Assembly (NCBI GenBank): GCA_030626915.1
Contig: DAOUTC010000036.1
Location: 1 to 9,980, forward strand
Direction: 5' to 3'
Length of the DNA: 9,980 nucleotides
Origin: Dehalococcoidia bacterium
GTDB taxonomy: Bacteria; Chloroflexota; Dehalococcoidia; GIF9; AB-539-J10
The translations under genes and the position numbers were made by a program. The notes below the pieces were generated by a model. It had not been told where the DNA came from. It ran no database searches and saw only the letters and a program-made list of their open reading frames with translations. This document shows, one piece after another, positions 1 to 7,298 of the stretch. Position 1 is the first letter of the stretch. The number at the start of each line of letters is the position of its first letter.

Positions 1-399
1 AAATTTCTGCGTCTCTACATCACGACCAATATCATAAACCTCAAAGCCGTTAGCCTGCAGGAATGAGACCACCATGCTTTTCCCGATATCATGAATATCA
101 CCCTGAGCAGTCCCTATCACTACTTTTCCTCTCCCCTTAGCCTCTTTTGGCAGTGCAGTGGTAAGAACATCTGTAGCCCCTTTCATAGCTTCGGCTGATA
201 GTATTAACTCAGGCAAAAATAACTCTCCCCTGCCAAAGAGATCACCTACTTTAGTTATACCAGCCCTGAACCCTTTGTTAATCACCTCTAAGGGGTCTAT
301 CCCTTCAGCAATAGCACGCCTTGACAATTCTTCAGCCTTAGCTTTATCAGCATCAACAATCGATTTTTCGGCTTCCTTTAAAAGTTCCTCTTTATCCAT
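1..399 (-). CDS. mtbC: Corrinoid protein of a methylamine methyltransferase system (MtbC-like), 3' part missing
   Basis: This is the small cobalamin-binding protein that carries the methyl group between a substrate-specific methyltransferase and a downstream methyl acceptor. The first 133 residues are visible; the frame is open to the left edge, so the C-terminal half of the Rossmann-like B12 domain is outside the window. Residues 1 to about 85 form the helical cap domain (FLPELILSAEAMKGA at 61-75). The B12 domain then starts with the strand KVVIGTAQGD and the DIHDIGK motif at 101-107, in which His103 is the expected lower cobalt ligand (DxHxxG). The start is ATG at 397-399 with GGAGG at 407-411, seven bases upstream. 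It follows mtbB by 80 bases on the same strand, so the pair is probably co-transcribed. The family is certain. The dimethylamine specificity, and hence the symbol, is inferred from the neighbour; related MtmC and MttC proteins look similar. Confidence 0.88.
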   Translation of the reverse strand, partial: MDKEELLKEAEKSIVDADKAKAEELSRRAIAEGIDPLEVINKGFRAGITKVGDLFGRGELFLPELILSAEAMKGATDVLTTALPKEAKGRGKVVIGTAQGDIHDIGKSMVVSFLQANGFEVYDIGRDVETQKF

Positions 400-479
400 A
401 ATTTAACCTCCTTATACTTTTTAATCTCCTCTCTCAGTATAACTCTATAGCTTTTAGGTCATCGAAAAATCATCACTCC

Positions 480-1883
480 TTACGTTCTCAATTTTCTGCC
501 TATCCTATACTTAAATTTATTTACACAGTTGATTTCTATACCCAACAGTTCTGCTATGCGAAATTTAGCTTCAATGCCTATAGCCGAACCAGGAAAGAAT
601 GGAGTCGACAACATCCCAATATCTAAATCTGCTCTTACCTCATTCATCACCACCGGGTCTGCAAGGTCAGATACGGAAACTTTTAATTTATGGGCTACAT
701 ACTCTTTAGCCTCTTTGATTTTCATCCCTCGGGATACCTGCATGCGCCCTACCAGATCTCCAGCAGTACGCATTCCGCCCATACCCGAAGCCTGAACATG
801 AGTAGCAGCCATGCCCACTGGGTCTCCCACCCCTATCTACAAACCATCTAACCGGGTTACTTCTACCATAGCTTTGGAGGCTCTGGATACTGCATCTACA
901 GGAGGCTCAGCCACCACAGGAACTCCTCCCACACCCATACCCATATTAGCATGAATGGGTATATGGGAATTTTGGACACAGGCTTTTGTAAAGGTAGCTG
1001 CCCGAGCTATGTTCCAGGCACATGACTTATCTGTATCAGTATTAATACATGGACCAAAAATAGTAACTCCAGCTTTCTCAGCCAACTCAAGTTGCTTATG
1101 AGGATATAATCCCGCTAGACGTACTCCATCATAAGTTAACTCTCCATGCATTCCTAAAATGAATTCTCCTGACATTCCCATTTCAATACACATCTGAGGA
1201 TACTTCTTCTTTAATATTTCAACAGCACGCAAAGTAGCCAAAAAATCCGTATCTCCTCCTGCTGCCGTAGTATCGAAATCAATACCATCTACTCCAGATT
1301 CATACAGTTTACTGCTTACATAAACCATATCGTTAACCGCATATTCTATCATCTCTTCTTGAGCTGCCCTGGCTTCGGCTATTTTACCCTGAGGTAATAG
1401 CTCCATTGGATTGGGGCAGGGACCATCTGGTCGGGTGTATAAACCTAAATTGGGCATAGAGCCATAAAGCAAAGGAACAGTTGTCACCAATAAAGCTTGC
1501 TCTGCTTCACTTTGGGCATAAGTTATAGGGATTTTGACAAGCTTAAAACTATAATCAACATCGCCGAACTCCAGGGTATCAGCACCTAAAGCCTTCTCGA
1601 AAATTTGAAGCGACTGAATCCTATGCAATAATAACCCTCTACGTCTAAGTTTAATAGTGGGGTTGTCGTAGCTAAGAATCACTTCATTTCCATGGTCTAC
1701 ACCCACAAATTTAGCAGGACTGCTATAGACATCGAAAAGGTATGATAGCTCATCTCTGGAAAGGGGAGGAATCTTTCCTCGTTCCGCAGCATCCCTGGTA
1801 CCTTCTTCTAAGTCTTGTTTTAATTCACTCTCACTTAGTTCAGTTACAGAACCATCTCCCATCCTGGTATAAATTTTCTGCAT
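480..1883 (-). CDS. mtbB: Dimethylamine:corrinoid methyltransferase MtbB with in-frame UAG (pyrrolysine)
   Basis: The enzyme demethylates dimethylamine and passes the methyl group to the Co(I) corrinoid of its partner protein, which is the next gene. The reading frame starts at ATG 1881-1883 behind GGAGG (1890-1894, six-base spacing) and runs 348 codons to TAG at 837-839. It then continues in the same frame for 118 codons to TAA at 480-482, giving 467 residues with the UAG product at position 349. This matches the length and UAG position known for archaeal MtbB, where the residue is pyrrolysine near 356. The sequence around the UAG (VTRLDGL before it, IGVGDPVGM after it) and the later GMGGMRTAGDLVGRM and DIGMLSTPFFPGSA segments are family-like on both sides, so this is neither a pseudogene nor two genes. 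A four-pair hairpin (TGGG-AGA-CCCA, 819-829) lies just after the UAG; it is too small to call a PYLIS element. An ordinary stop yielding a 348-residue product is the alternative and would lack the active-site residue. Confidence 0.9.
837..839 (-). other. In-frame UAG codon read as pyrrolysine
   Basis: The complement of CTA at 837-839 is TAG, in frame with 348 codons before and 118 after. The next ORF on the same frame has only a weak GTG start at 828-830 and no ribosome binding site in front of it, so independent initiation is unlikely. In MtbB-type enzymes this position carries pyrrolysine, whose pyrroline ring binds the methylamine substrate. Assignment as pyrrolysine is by family knowledge; the tRNA and synthetase genes are not in the window. 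Confidence 0.87.
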
Positions 1884-1919
1884 TTATTACCTCCCTATTA
1901 TAGTTATTCGCAAAAAGTA

Positions 1920-1949
1920 ATTAGAGCATAAAATAAACAAACTTATCAA
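1920..1949 (-). promoter_or_regulatory. Probable sigma-70 type promoter of mtbB-mtbC
   Basis: On the minus strand, TTGATA (1944-1949) is followed after 18 bases by TCTAAT (1920-1925). Each hexamer differs from consensus at one position. Transcription would begin near 1913, leaving a leader of about 30 bases that includes the strong ribosome binding site GGAGG at 1890-1894. This would let the methylamine genes be expressed apart from the proS operon. The call rests on motif match and position only. Confidence 0.5.
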
Positions 1950-1958
1950 CTCCCAAAG

Positions 1959-2032
1959 GGCTTTTAGGTGAAGGAGGTTTCTCTAACCTTCCGCATTTTT
2001 GACCACCGTTCTCCTTACACCTCACTTAAGCC
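1959..2032 (-). repeat. Imperfect inverted repeat in the proS-mtbB intergenic region
   Basis: Three paired segments nest around a 34-base loop. GGCTT (1959-1963) pairs with AAGCC (2028-2032), AGGTG (1966-1970) with CACCT (2018-2022), and AAGGAG (1971-1976) with CTCCTT (2011-2016). That makes 16 base pairs with small internal bulges. A competing local hairpin can form at 1973-1992. The structure starts a few bases past the proS stop and ends before the mtbB promoter. On the minus strand the last arm is followed by GCCCTTTGGG rather than a U run, so it is not a standard intrinsic terminator. It may stabilise or process the proS transcript end; function is unknown. Confidence 0.45.
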
Positions 2033-2035
2033 TCA

Positions 2036-3763
2036 CTACTCACCTTTACCAAGCCAATTTTTCCCCTTAAGCAGCCTACTAACCTCCGCAGATGCATTTT
2101 CCAAAGGCAAAAGTTGTGTTTCTTTCTCTGTGCGCCACTTTGCCTCTATGCTTTGTTTTTGTAGGGTGCGTGGTGATAGAGTCAACCGCAAGGGTATACC
2201 CAGGAGGTCAGCATCGTTAAATTTAACCCCGGCGGATTCACTGCGGTCATCATAGAGAACCTCGATGCCCCCTTTTTCCAAGCTCTGATAGACATCTTCT
2301 GCTATAGAGGCCAATTCGGGACTATCTAAATAAAGGGGGCAAAGGTAAACCTGGTAGGGAGCCACAGATAGTGGCCAAATAATGCCTTTACCATCATGAC
2401 TTTGTTCTACTATTGCTGCTAACAAGCGTCCTAATCCGATACCATAACAGCCCATAACGATAGGTCGAGATGTGCCATCACGCCCCAGGAAAAAAGCCTC
2501 CATCTTTTCACTGATAAAAATGCCTAATTTAAATATATGCCCTACTTCAATGCCCTGAGCAGAAGATAACCTGCTGCCACAGTTAGAACAATTATCTCCA
2601 GAGTGAGCCAGAGCAATATCAGTCATAAAGTCAACCCGAAAATCTCTAGGATAATTGGCATTTCTAAAGTGATACCCTGATTTATTGGCTCCAGCGATGA
2701 AGTTAGAGCCCAGGGTGATAGAGTCATCAGCAACGACCTTGACATCTTTTATACCTATGGGTGAGGCAAAACCAGCTACTATGCCTGCCTCACTTACTTC
2801 ACTTTCTGTAGCTAATCTAAGCTCAGAGCACTTCAACGCATTTCTTAGCTTTGTTTCGTTCACTTCCAAGTCACCCCGTATAACCACGAAGATAAATTCA
2901 CCGTCAGCGGAGTAAAACACTGCTTTAAGTGTTTGACTTACTGGCACGCCAACAAAGCCAGCCACTCCCTCTATAGTTTTTGTTCCCGGGGTAGCTAACT
3001 CTTCCAAAGGCAGAGGTTGCTTCTCTTCGCTCGTAATGACAGCTTTCGCAAATTGAGCCCTCTCCCTATTGGCAGCATAACCACAATTGGAACAATAAAT
3101 AATCTCATCTTCACCAGACTCGGTGATAACCATAAATTCATGGGATTCTTTGCCACCTATAGCGCCGCTGTCAGCTTCTACGATTAAGGCTGGCAAGCCT
3201 AGCCGTGCATAAATATTCTTGTAGGCCTGGCTCATTTTCTTATAGCTCACGTCCAGGCCAGCTTCGTCAACATCAAAGCTATAAAGGTCCTTCATGATAA
3301 ATTCGCGGACTCTCAGCAAGCCACCACGAGGACGCGGTTCATCGCGAAATTTAGTCTGTATTTGATATAGGAGTAGAGGAAGGTCACGGTAGCTCTGCAC
3401 ATAGCGTTGAACGAGCTTAGTGATAACCTCCTCATGAGTAGGCCCTAAAGCTAACTTGTGCTCCTTTCTGTCCTTCAAAGTAAATAGAGATTGGCCAAAG
3501 GAAACAGAACGCCCCGATTGCTGCCACAGTTCAAAGGGCTGCAATACTGGCAGCGTCAATTCTTGCCCCCCGGCTTTATCCATTTCCTCCCTGATTATCT
3601 GCTCTATTTTCCTCAGCACTCGCCAGCCCAGGGGTAAATAGGAATAGACTCCAGCAGCTACTTGCGCTATCATACCCGCTCTAATCAATAACTGATGGCT
3701 TACGCTTTCAGCCTCTGCTGGTGCCTGTCGCAAAGTCTTGCCAAAAAGTCTGGAGAACCGCAT
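2036..3763 (-). CDS. proS: Prolyl-tRNA synthetase, bacterial type with editing domain
   Basis: ProS charges tRNA-Pro with proline in the cytoplasm. With the start chosen here it has 575 residues, normal for the long bacterial form. Class II motif 2 is seen at about 140-164 (RDEPRPRGG then REFIMKDLYSFD) and motif 3 at about 438-448 (GCYGIGLGRLL). Between them lies the inserted editing domain (about 235-380). It is bracketed by two Cys pairs, YCSNCG near 223-228 and NCSNCG near 391-396, which suggest a zinc site. The anticodon-binding domain follows from about 465. Two ATGs compete for the start: 3767-3769 and 3761-3763. AAGGA at 3770-3774 sits directly against the first but six bases before the second, and the second overlaps the ispG stop as TGATG, so 3763 is preferred. 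The stop is TAG immediately followed in frame by TGA (2033-2035). A repeat-like stretch lies in the linker at residues 242-250. Confidence 0.97.
   Translation of the reverse strand: MRFSRLFGKTLRQAPAEAESVSHQLLIRAGMIAQVAAGVYSYLPLGWRVLRKIEQIIREEMDKAGGQELTLPVLQPFELWQQSGRSVSFGQSLFTLKDRKEHKLALGPTHEEVITKLVQRYVQSYRDLPLLLYQIQTKFRDEPRPRGGLLRVREFIMKDLYSFDVDEAGLDVSYKKMSQAYKNIYARLGLPALIVEADSGAIGGKESHEFMVITESGEDEIIYCSNCGYAANRERAQFAKAVITSEEKQPLPLEELATPGTKTIEGVAGFVGVPVSQTLKAVFYSADGEFIFVVIRGDLEVNETKLRNALKCSELRLATESEVSEAGIVAGFASPIGIKDVKVVADDSITLGSNFIAGANKSGYHFRNANYPRDFRVDFMTDIALAHSGDNCSNCGSRLSSAQGIEVGHIFKLGIFISEKMEAFFLGRDGTSRPIVMGCYGIGLGRLLAAIVEQSHDGKGIIWPLSVAPYQVYLCPLYLDSPELASIAEDVYQSLEKGGIEVLYDDRSESAGVKFNDADLLGIPLRLTLSPRTLQKQSIEAKWRTEKETQLLPLENASAEVSRLLKGKNWLGKGE
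3013..3040 (-). repeat. Possible dispersed-repeat remnant translated within proS
   Basis: The minus strand reads GTCATTACGAGCGAAG followed by AGAAGCAACCTC. This differs at about three positions from the GTCATTGCGAGCGAAGCGAAGCAATCTC-type dispersed repeat found in many bacterial genomes (consensus recalled, not searched). It encodes residues VITSEEKQP in the variable linker between the first Cys pair and the editing domain of ProS, where extra residues would be tolerated. Because acidic, proline-rich linkers are common at this point in ProS, chance resemblance is possible. Confidence 0.35.
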
Positions 3764-4809
3764 CAACATTCCTTATTTATTTCAGCTATCAGGGCTTCCA
3801 CGAACTTCTCCTCAGCCACAGTCTTTACCACCTTTCCCTTTCTAAATATAACACCTTTACCTTTGCCGCAGGCAATACCTACATCAGCATCTTTAGCCTC
3901 GCCAGGGCCGTTAACTATACAGCCCATAACTGCCATTTTAATAGGCTTGCTCATTTTCCTTAAATGGTCATTTACAGCCTCAGCCAGGGCAACGACATCA
4001 ACCTCAGCCCGACCACAAGAAGGACAGCTCACCAATGTTGCACCTCGCTGACGCAGCCCAAGGCTTTTTAGAATTTCATATGCAGCAAATACCTCCTCAC
4101 AAGGGTGAGCGGTAAGAGAGACACGAATAGTATCACCAATGCCTTGATATAGAAGTATACCCATGCCTATAGCACTGCGTATAGCTCCAGCTTGAGGAAG
4201 CCCAGCCTCAGTGATGCCTAAATGCAAAGGATAAGGTATTTTATCGGCTATTATTTGATAAGCCTTTATTGTAGCAGGCACATCAAAAGCCTTAAGTGAA
4301 ACTTTAATTAAATTAAAATCCAGGCTTTCCATAAACCTTATTTGCTGTAATGCCATATCTACCATTCGCTCAGCCAATGGGGTATCGGGTTCGAAATCTG
4401 GAGGCAGACTGCCAGCATTTACTCCAATGCGGATGGGAATCTCTTTCTCTCTAGCAGCGGCTACCATTTTAGCAATCTGCTCCCTATCACGAATATTGCC
4501 TGGATTAAGGCGAATTCCATCAACTCCAGCTTGCAGAGCAGCTAAGGCTAAGCGATAGTCAAAATGTATATCAGCAATAAGAGGCAAAGAAACACTCCTT
4601 TTTATGGCTGAGATGCTTTCCGCAGCTTCCTTATCTGGAATCGCCAGGCGTACTATTTCACAGCCGCACTCTTCCAGTTCTTTTATCTGCTTTATGGTAG
4701 CCTGGATGTCTCGGGTATCGGTCTTGGTCATGGATTGCACTGCAATTGGAGCTTCGCCACCAACCGTTACTTTACCAATCTTTAAGGGTATGGAAATTCG
4801 GCGCTTCAT
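3763..4809 (-). CDS. ispG: 4-hydroxy-3-methylbut-2-en-1-yl diphosphate synthase (IspG/GcpE)
   Basis: IspG is an iron-sulfur enzyme of the non-mevalonate isoprenoid pathway. It reduces the cyclic diphosphate MEcPP to HMBPP. The 348-residue protein has the N-terminal TIM-barrel half (IPLKIGKVTVGGEAPIAVQS at the start, LIADIHFDYRLAL near 77-90, GIRLNPGN at 98-105). The C-terminal cluster-binding half has Cys262 and Cys265 (SCPSCGR) and Cys297 in MGCIVNGPGEA, with the conserved Glu304 after NGPG. It is the bacterial form without the extra domain found in plants. The start ATG at 4807-4809 overlaps the rseP stop as ATGA, and its own stop overlaps the preferred proS start. Dxr, an earlier step of the same pathway, is two genes upstream, so the cluster co-expresses two steps of isoprenoid supply. 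Confidence 0.97.
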   Translation of the reverse strand: MKRRISIPLKIGKVTVGGEAPIAVQSMTKTDTRDIQATIKQIKELEECGCEIVRLAIPDKEAAESISAIKRSVSLPLIADIHFDYRLALAALQAGVDGIRLNPGNIRDREQIAKMVAAAREKEIPIRIGVNAGSLPPDFEPDTPLAERMVDMALQQIRFMESLDFNLIKVSLKAFDVPATIKAYQIIADKIPYPLHLGITEAGLPQAGAIRSAIGMGILLYQGIGDTIRVSLTAHPCEEVFAAYEILKSLGLRQRGATLVSCPSCGRAEVDVVALAEAVNDHLRKMSKPIKMAVMGCIVNGPGEAKDADVGIACGKGKGVIFRKGKVVKTVAEEKFVEALIAEINKEC

Positions 4810-6134
4810 AATCCAAAGCTCCCGCCTCTAATTAGACGCAGGATGTCGTTGAAGGTTATTAGAACTACAAGCGCGATTAAAAGTGTAGTCCCTATGGTGT
4901 AGGCTAACCTCACGGCGCGAGGAGAGAGGCGTTTCCCATGCTTAATCCCCTCAATAAGTGCCACTAGCATCCCACCTCCATCCAAGGGGGGAAAAGGGAA
5001 GAGATTAAACAAAGCAATTCCTAAGCTAATAATACCAGCCATGAATAGCATATTGCTGAAACCAAAGGACCTTACTGCTTCTACAGTTAACTGACCGGCA
5101 CCTATTGGCCCTACTAGCGCCTTATCAGGCTGTTCTTTGATTAGTGGAATGGAAGCTAATAGCAGTTGGGGCATATGAATAATATAGCTAGCCCCTAAGT
5201 AAGTTGCTTTCCATACAGGAAGTTGCACCTGCTCAATGTGAGTCCCATCCACCCACTTCAACTCAGCACCTAACAGAGTAGATTGCTTCGCTTCCGACTC
5301 GTAGCTAACACTGCCCAGATTAGTTAAGACTTCTTCCTGTCCCCGGAGTAAAACAAGCGTCACTTCCTGCCCTTCCCCAACAGAGGCTAGAGCCTCAGAC
5401 ATGCTTTCACTATTGTATATAGCTTGTCCATTAATACCTAGAATGGTATCTCCGGGCAAAATTCCAGCTTTATCTGCTGGCGAATTTTCCTTCACCTGGC
5501 TTACTATATTCCAGCACAATAGAATACCTATTACTCGTCGCCCTAAATCAGAGTTGAATTTCGGCTTCAAACTAGTTTCATATGAGTTTCCATCCCTTTG
5601 CAATCGCAAGGTTATTTCCTCCCCTTCTTTACTTGAATCAACCATATTCCTTATATCTTCCCATCCATAAACAGGATTCCCATTCACCTCTAGAATTACA
5701 TCTCCAGGCTCGATGCCGGCTTCTTTCGCCGGTGAATCTTCCACTACGGAGTGCACCATAACCCCATTGCCAGCCACCATGGTTACAGGTAGCGTAAAGA
5801 AGGCGCTAAGCAAGATAAAAGCCAGAAAAACATTGACTAATGGACCTGCGGCGTATATCGCTAACCTGCTCCACGGACCCTTGCTAGCCAAGCTTCGGGG
5901 CACTGTAGGGTCATTTTCCCCGGCACTCTTGACGAAAGCTCCTAAGGGGATAGCATTAACTGAATATAATGTCTCCCCCCGTTTAATACCAAAAAGTCGT
6001 GGGGGAAATCCAAAACCAAACTCCTCTACCTTCACTCCAGCACGTTTGGCAGTGATAAAATGCCCCAGTTCGTGGAGCGTGATTACACCGAACAGTGTCA
6101 CAATGAAAAGAATAATAATTATGGCAATGTTCAT
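4806..6134 (-). CDS. rseP: Site-2 membrane zinc metalloprotease, RseP family
   Basis: This is an intramembrane protease of the M50 family that cuts membrane-embedded substrates such as anti-sigma factors or leftover signal peptides. It has 442 residues. The first membrane segment (about 3-20) runs into the zinc motif HELGH at 21-25. A second conserved segment, AAGPLVN at 95-101, starts the next membrane helix. Two PDZ domains follow, at about 125-190 (SPAKEAGIEPGDVILEVNG) and 205-265 (SPADKAGILPGDTILGING). The third zinc-ligand region NLFPFPPLDGG (377-387) lies near a membrane segment, and a last helix is at 410-428. Two PDZ domains in tandem match the Gram-negative RseP form and some Chloroflexota and Firmicutes members. 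The gene begins three bases after the dxr stop and overlaps ispG by four bases. The ribosome binding site is weak, which fits translational coupling to dxr. The physiological substrate cannot be told from the sequence. Confidence 0.95.
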   Translation of the reverse strand: MNIAIIIILFIVTLFGVITLHELGHFITAKRAGVKVEEFGFGFPPRLFGIKRGETLYSVNAIPLGAFVKSAGENDPTVPRSLASKGPWSRLAIYAAGPLVNVFLAFILLSAFFTLPVTMVAGNGVMVHSVVEDSPAKEAGIEPGDVILEVNGNPVYGWEDIRNMVDSSKEGEEITLRLQRDGNSYETSLKPKFNSDLGRRVIGILLCWNIVSQVKENSPADKAGILPGDTILGINGQAIYNSESMSEALASVGEGQEVTLVLLRGQEEVLTNLGSVSYESEAKQSTLLGAELKWVDGTHIEQVQLPVWKATYLGASYIIHMPQLLLASIPLIKEQPDKALVGPIGAGQLTVEAVRSFGFSNMLFMAGIISLGIALFNLFPFPPLDGGGMLVALIEGIKHGKRLSPRAVRLAYTIGTTLLIALVVLITFNDILRLIRGGSFGL

Positions 6135-6137
6135 CTC

Positions 6138-7298
6138 TTATTTCCCTATACTGAGAGTGCTTTGTCGCTTGTGCTCCTCACAATGACAAGGGAGAGAGCG
6201 CCTGGCGTATTCCCTTGCCCAAGCATCAGCGGCCAGAATTTCTTCCAAAGATGGCTGAGCAATGCTCTTATGTTGTTCCAGAGTTTCTTGCACTATTTTA
6301 GCTATATCGATAAAGCTGATACGCCTGTTAAGGAAAAGCTCTACAGCCACTTCATCGGCAGCGCAAAGCACTGCAGGATAAGTGCCTCCTTGCCTGCCAG
6401 CACCCATCGCCAGTTTAAGACAGGGGAATCTATTTTGGTCTGCTGGTTCAAAGTTTAAACATTGAATTTTGCTCAGTTCTAGATGTGGTAATTCTGGACT
6501 GGGCAACCTCTCAGGATAACAAAGGGCGTATTGGATAGGTAATCTCATATCAGGAAAACTGAGTTGAGCTTTTATTGAGCCATCCACAAACTCTACTATA
6601 GAATGAACAATGCTTTGTGGATGAATTAAAATCTCAATACTGTCCAGAGGAAGGGCAAAAAGCCAATGAGCCTCAATAGCCTCTAGCCCTTTATTCACAA
6701 GCGTTGCCGAATCAATGGTGACCTTCTTACCCATTTTCCAAGTAGGGTGATGAAGAGCTTGCTCCACCGTTACTTTACTTAACTGTGGTTGGGAATAGTG
6801 ATAAAAAGGCCCACCGGAGGCGGTTAGAAAAACTCTCCTTGGGTTGCTTTCTTCCCCACGCAGACATTGCCAGATAGCACTATGCTCACTATCAACAGGC
6901 AAGATTTGGGTTTGATGAAAGCTGGCTTCACGGGTGATAAGTTCGCCTGCCATCACTAATACTTCCTTGTTAGCTAAAGCTACTGTTTTGCCTACCTTCA
7001 GGGCTGCTAATGTGGGGCTTAATCCCGCTTTGCCTGAAGTGGCTATAATGACCAAATCAATTTCAGGATGGCTAGCTATTTCCTCCATAGATAAGAATTC
7101 CCCCTTATAAGCAAAGTCAGGCTTCACAGAGGAATAGAACATCTCAGGTTGAAATTCCTTAATTTGCTTTTCCAGAAGTTTGAGATTCTTACCTCCAGCT
7201 AAACCTACCACACGGAACCTTGCATTATGAGCACGTATGACATTTAGCGCTTGCTGCCCTATGGAACCTGTTGAACCTAAGATAGCTATTTTCTTCAT
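6138..7298 (-). CDS. dxr: 1-deoxy-D-xylulose 5-phosphate reductoisomerase
   Basis: Dxr makes 2-C-methyl-D-erythritol 4-phosphate from DXP with NADPH, the first committed step of the non-mevalonate pathway. The 386-residue product starts MKKIAILG with the NADPH-binding GSTGSIG at 8-14. The metal ligands are Asp136 and Glu138 in PVDSEHSAIWQ and Glu206 in VNKGLEAIEAHW. The substrate motif SGGPF is at 161-165, and HPTWKMGKKVTIDSATL at 184-200. ANKEVLV (109-115) has Val where most relatives have Ser or Thr. An upstream ATG at 7308-7310 would add MDGS, but the ATG at 7296-7298 overlaps the cdsA stop as ATGA and gives the normal family N-terminus, so it is preferred. The C-terminal 16 or so residues (LPCHCEEHKRQSTLS) are not family-like and derive from a repeat-like DNA stretch. 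Confidence 0.96.
   Translation of the reverse strand: MKKIAILGSTGSIGQQALNVIRAHNARFRVVGLAGGKNLKLLEKQIKEFQPEMFYSSVKPDFAYKGEFLSMEEIASHPEIDLVIIATSGKAGLSPTLAALKVGKTVALANKEVLVMAGELITREASFHQTQILPVDSEHSAIWQCLRGEESNPRRVFLTASGGPFYHYSQPQLSKVTVEQALHHPTWKMGKKVTIDSATLVNKGLEAIEAHWLFALPLDSIEILIHPQSIVHSIVEFVDGSIKAQLSFPDMRLPIQYALCYPERLPSPELPHLELSKIQCLNFEPADQNRFPCLKLAMGAGRQGGTYPAVLCAADEVAVELFLNRRISFIDIAKIVQETLEQHKSIAQPSLEEILAADAWAREYARRSLPCHCEEHKRQSTLSIGK
6153..6187 (-). repeat. Dispersed repeat half-copy forming the dxr 3' end
   Basis: The minus strand reads GTCATTGTGAGGAGC then ACAAGCGACAAAGCACTCTC. This is a slightly decayed version of the GTCATTGCGAGGAGCGAAGCGACGAAGCAATCTC type of dispersed repeat known from many bacterial genomes (recalled consensus). 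Translated, it gives the HCEEHKRQS-like signature at the end of Dxr, reminiscent of the RHCEERSDEA peptides such repeats often produce in annotated proteins. Only one arm is seen; no matching inverted arm is next to it. Confidence 0.6.

Noticed and set aside
819..829. A hairpin right after the mtbB UAG as a PYLIS-like element
   Set aside because: Only four pairs with a three-base loop can be seen. Longer structure was not evident, and PYLIS elements are described mainly for mtmB, so it is not called as a feature.
480..830. A separate 116-codon gene starting at GTG 828-830
   Set aside because: It has no ribosome binding site, is in the same frame as the upstream ORF, and its sequence is the C-terminal quarter of MtbB, so it is the continuation after the UAG.
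1897..1902. A perfect TATAAT hexamer just upstream of mtbB on the minus strand
   Set aside because: Transcription from it would start within the ribosome binding site at 1890-1894, leaving no usable leader, and no good -35 lies 16-18 bases upstream. The TTGATA/TCTAAT pair further up fits better.
1959..2032. A 74-base segment with paired ends that looks tRNA-sized, tempting as a tRNA-Pyl gene
   Set aside because: There is no CTA anticodon in a seven-base loop, no recognisable T-loop or D-loop and no proper seven-pair acceptor stem on either strand.
5713..6186. A 157-codon plus-strand ORF
   Set aside because: It lies wholly antisense to rseP and the dxr tail, which are confident genes, and its translation has no recognisable domain.
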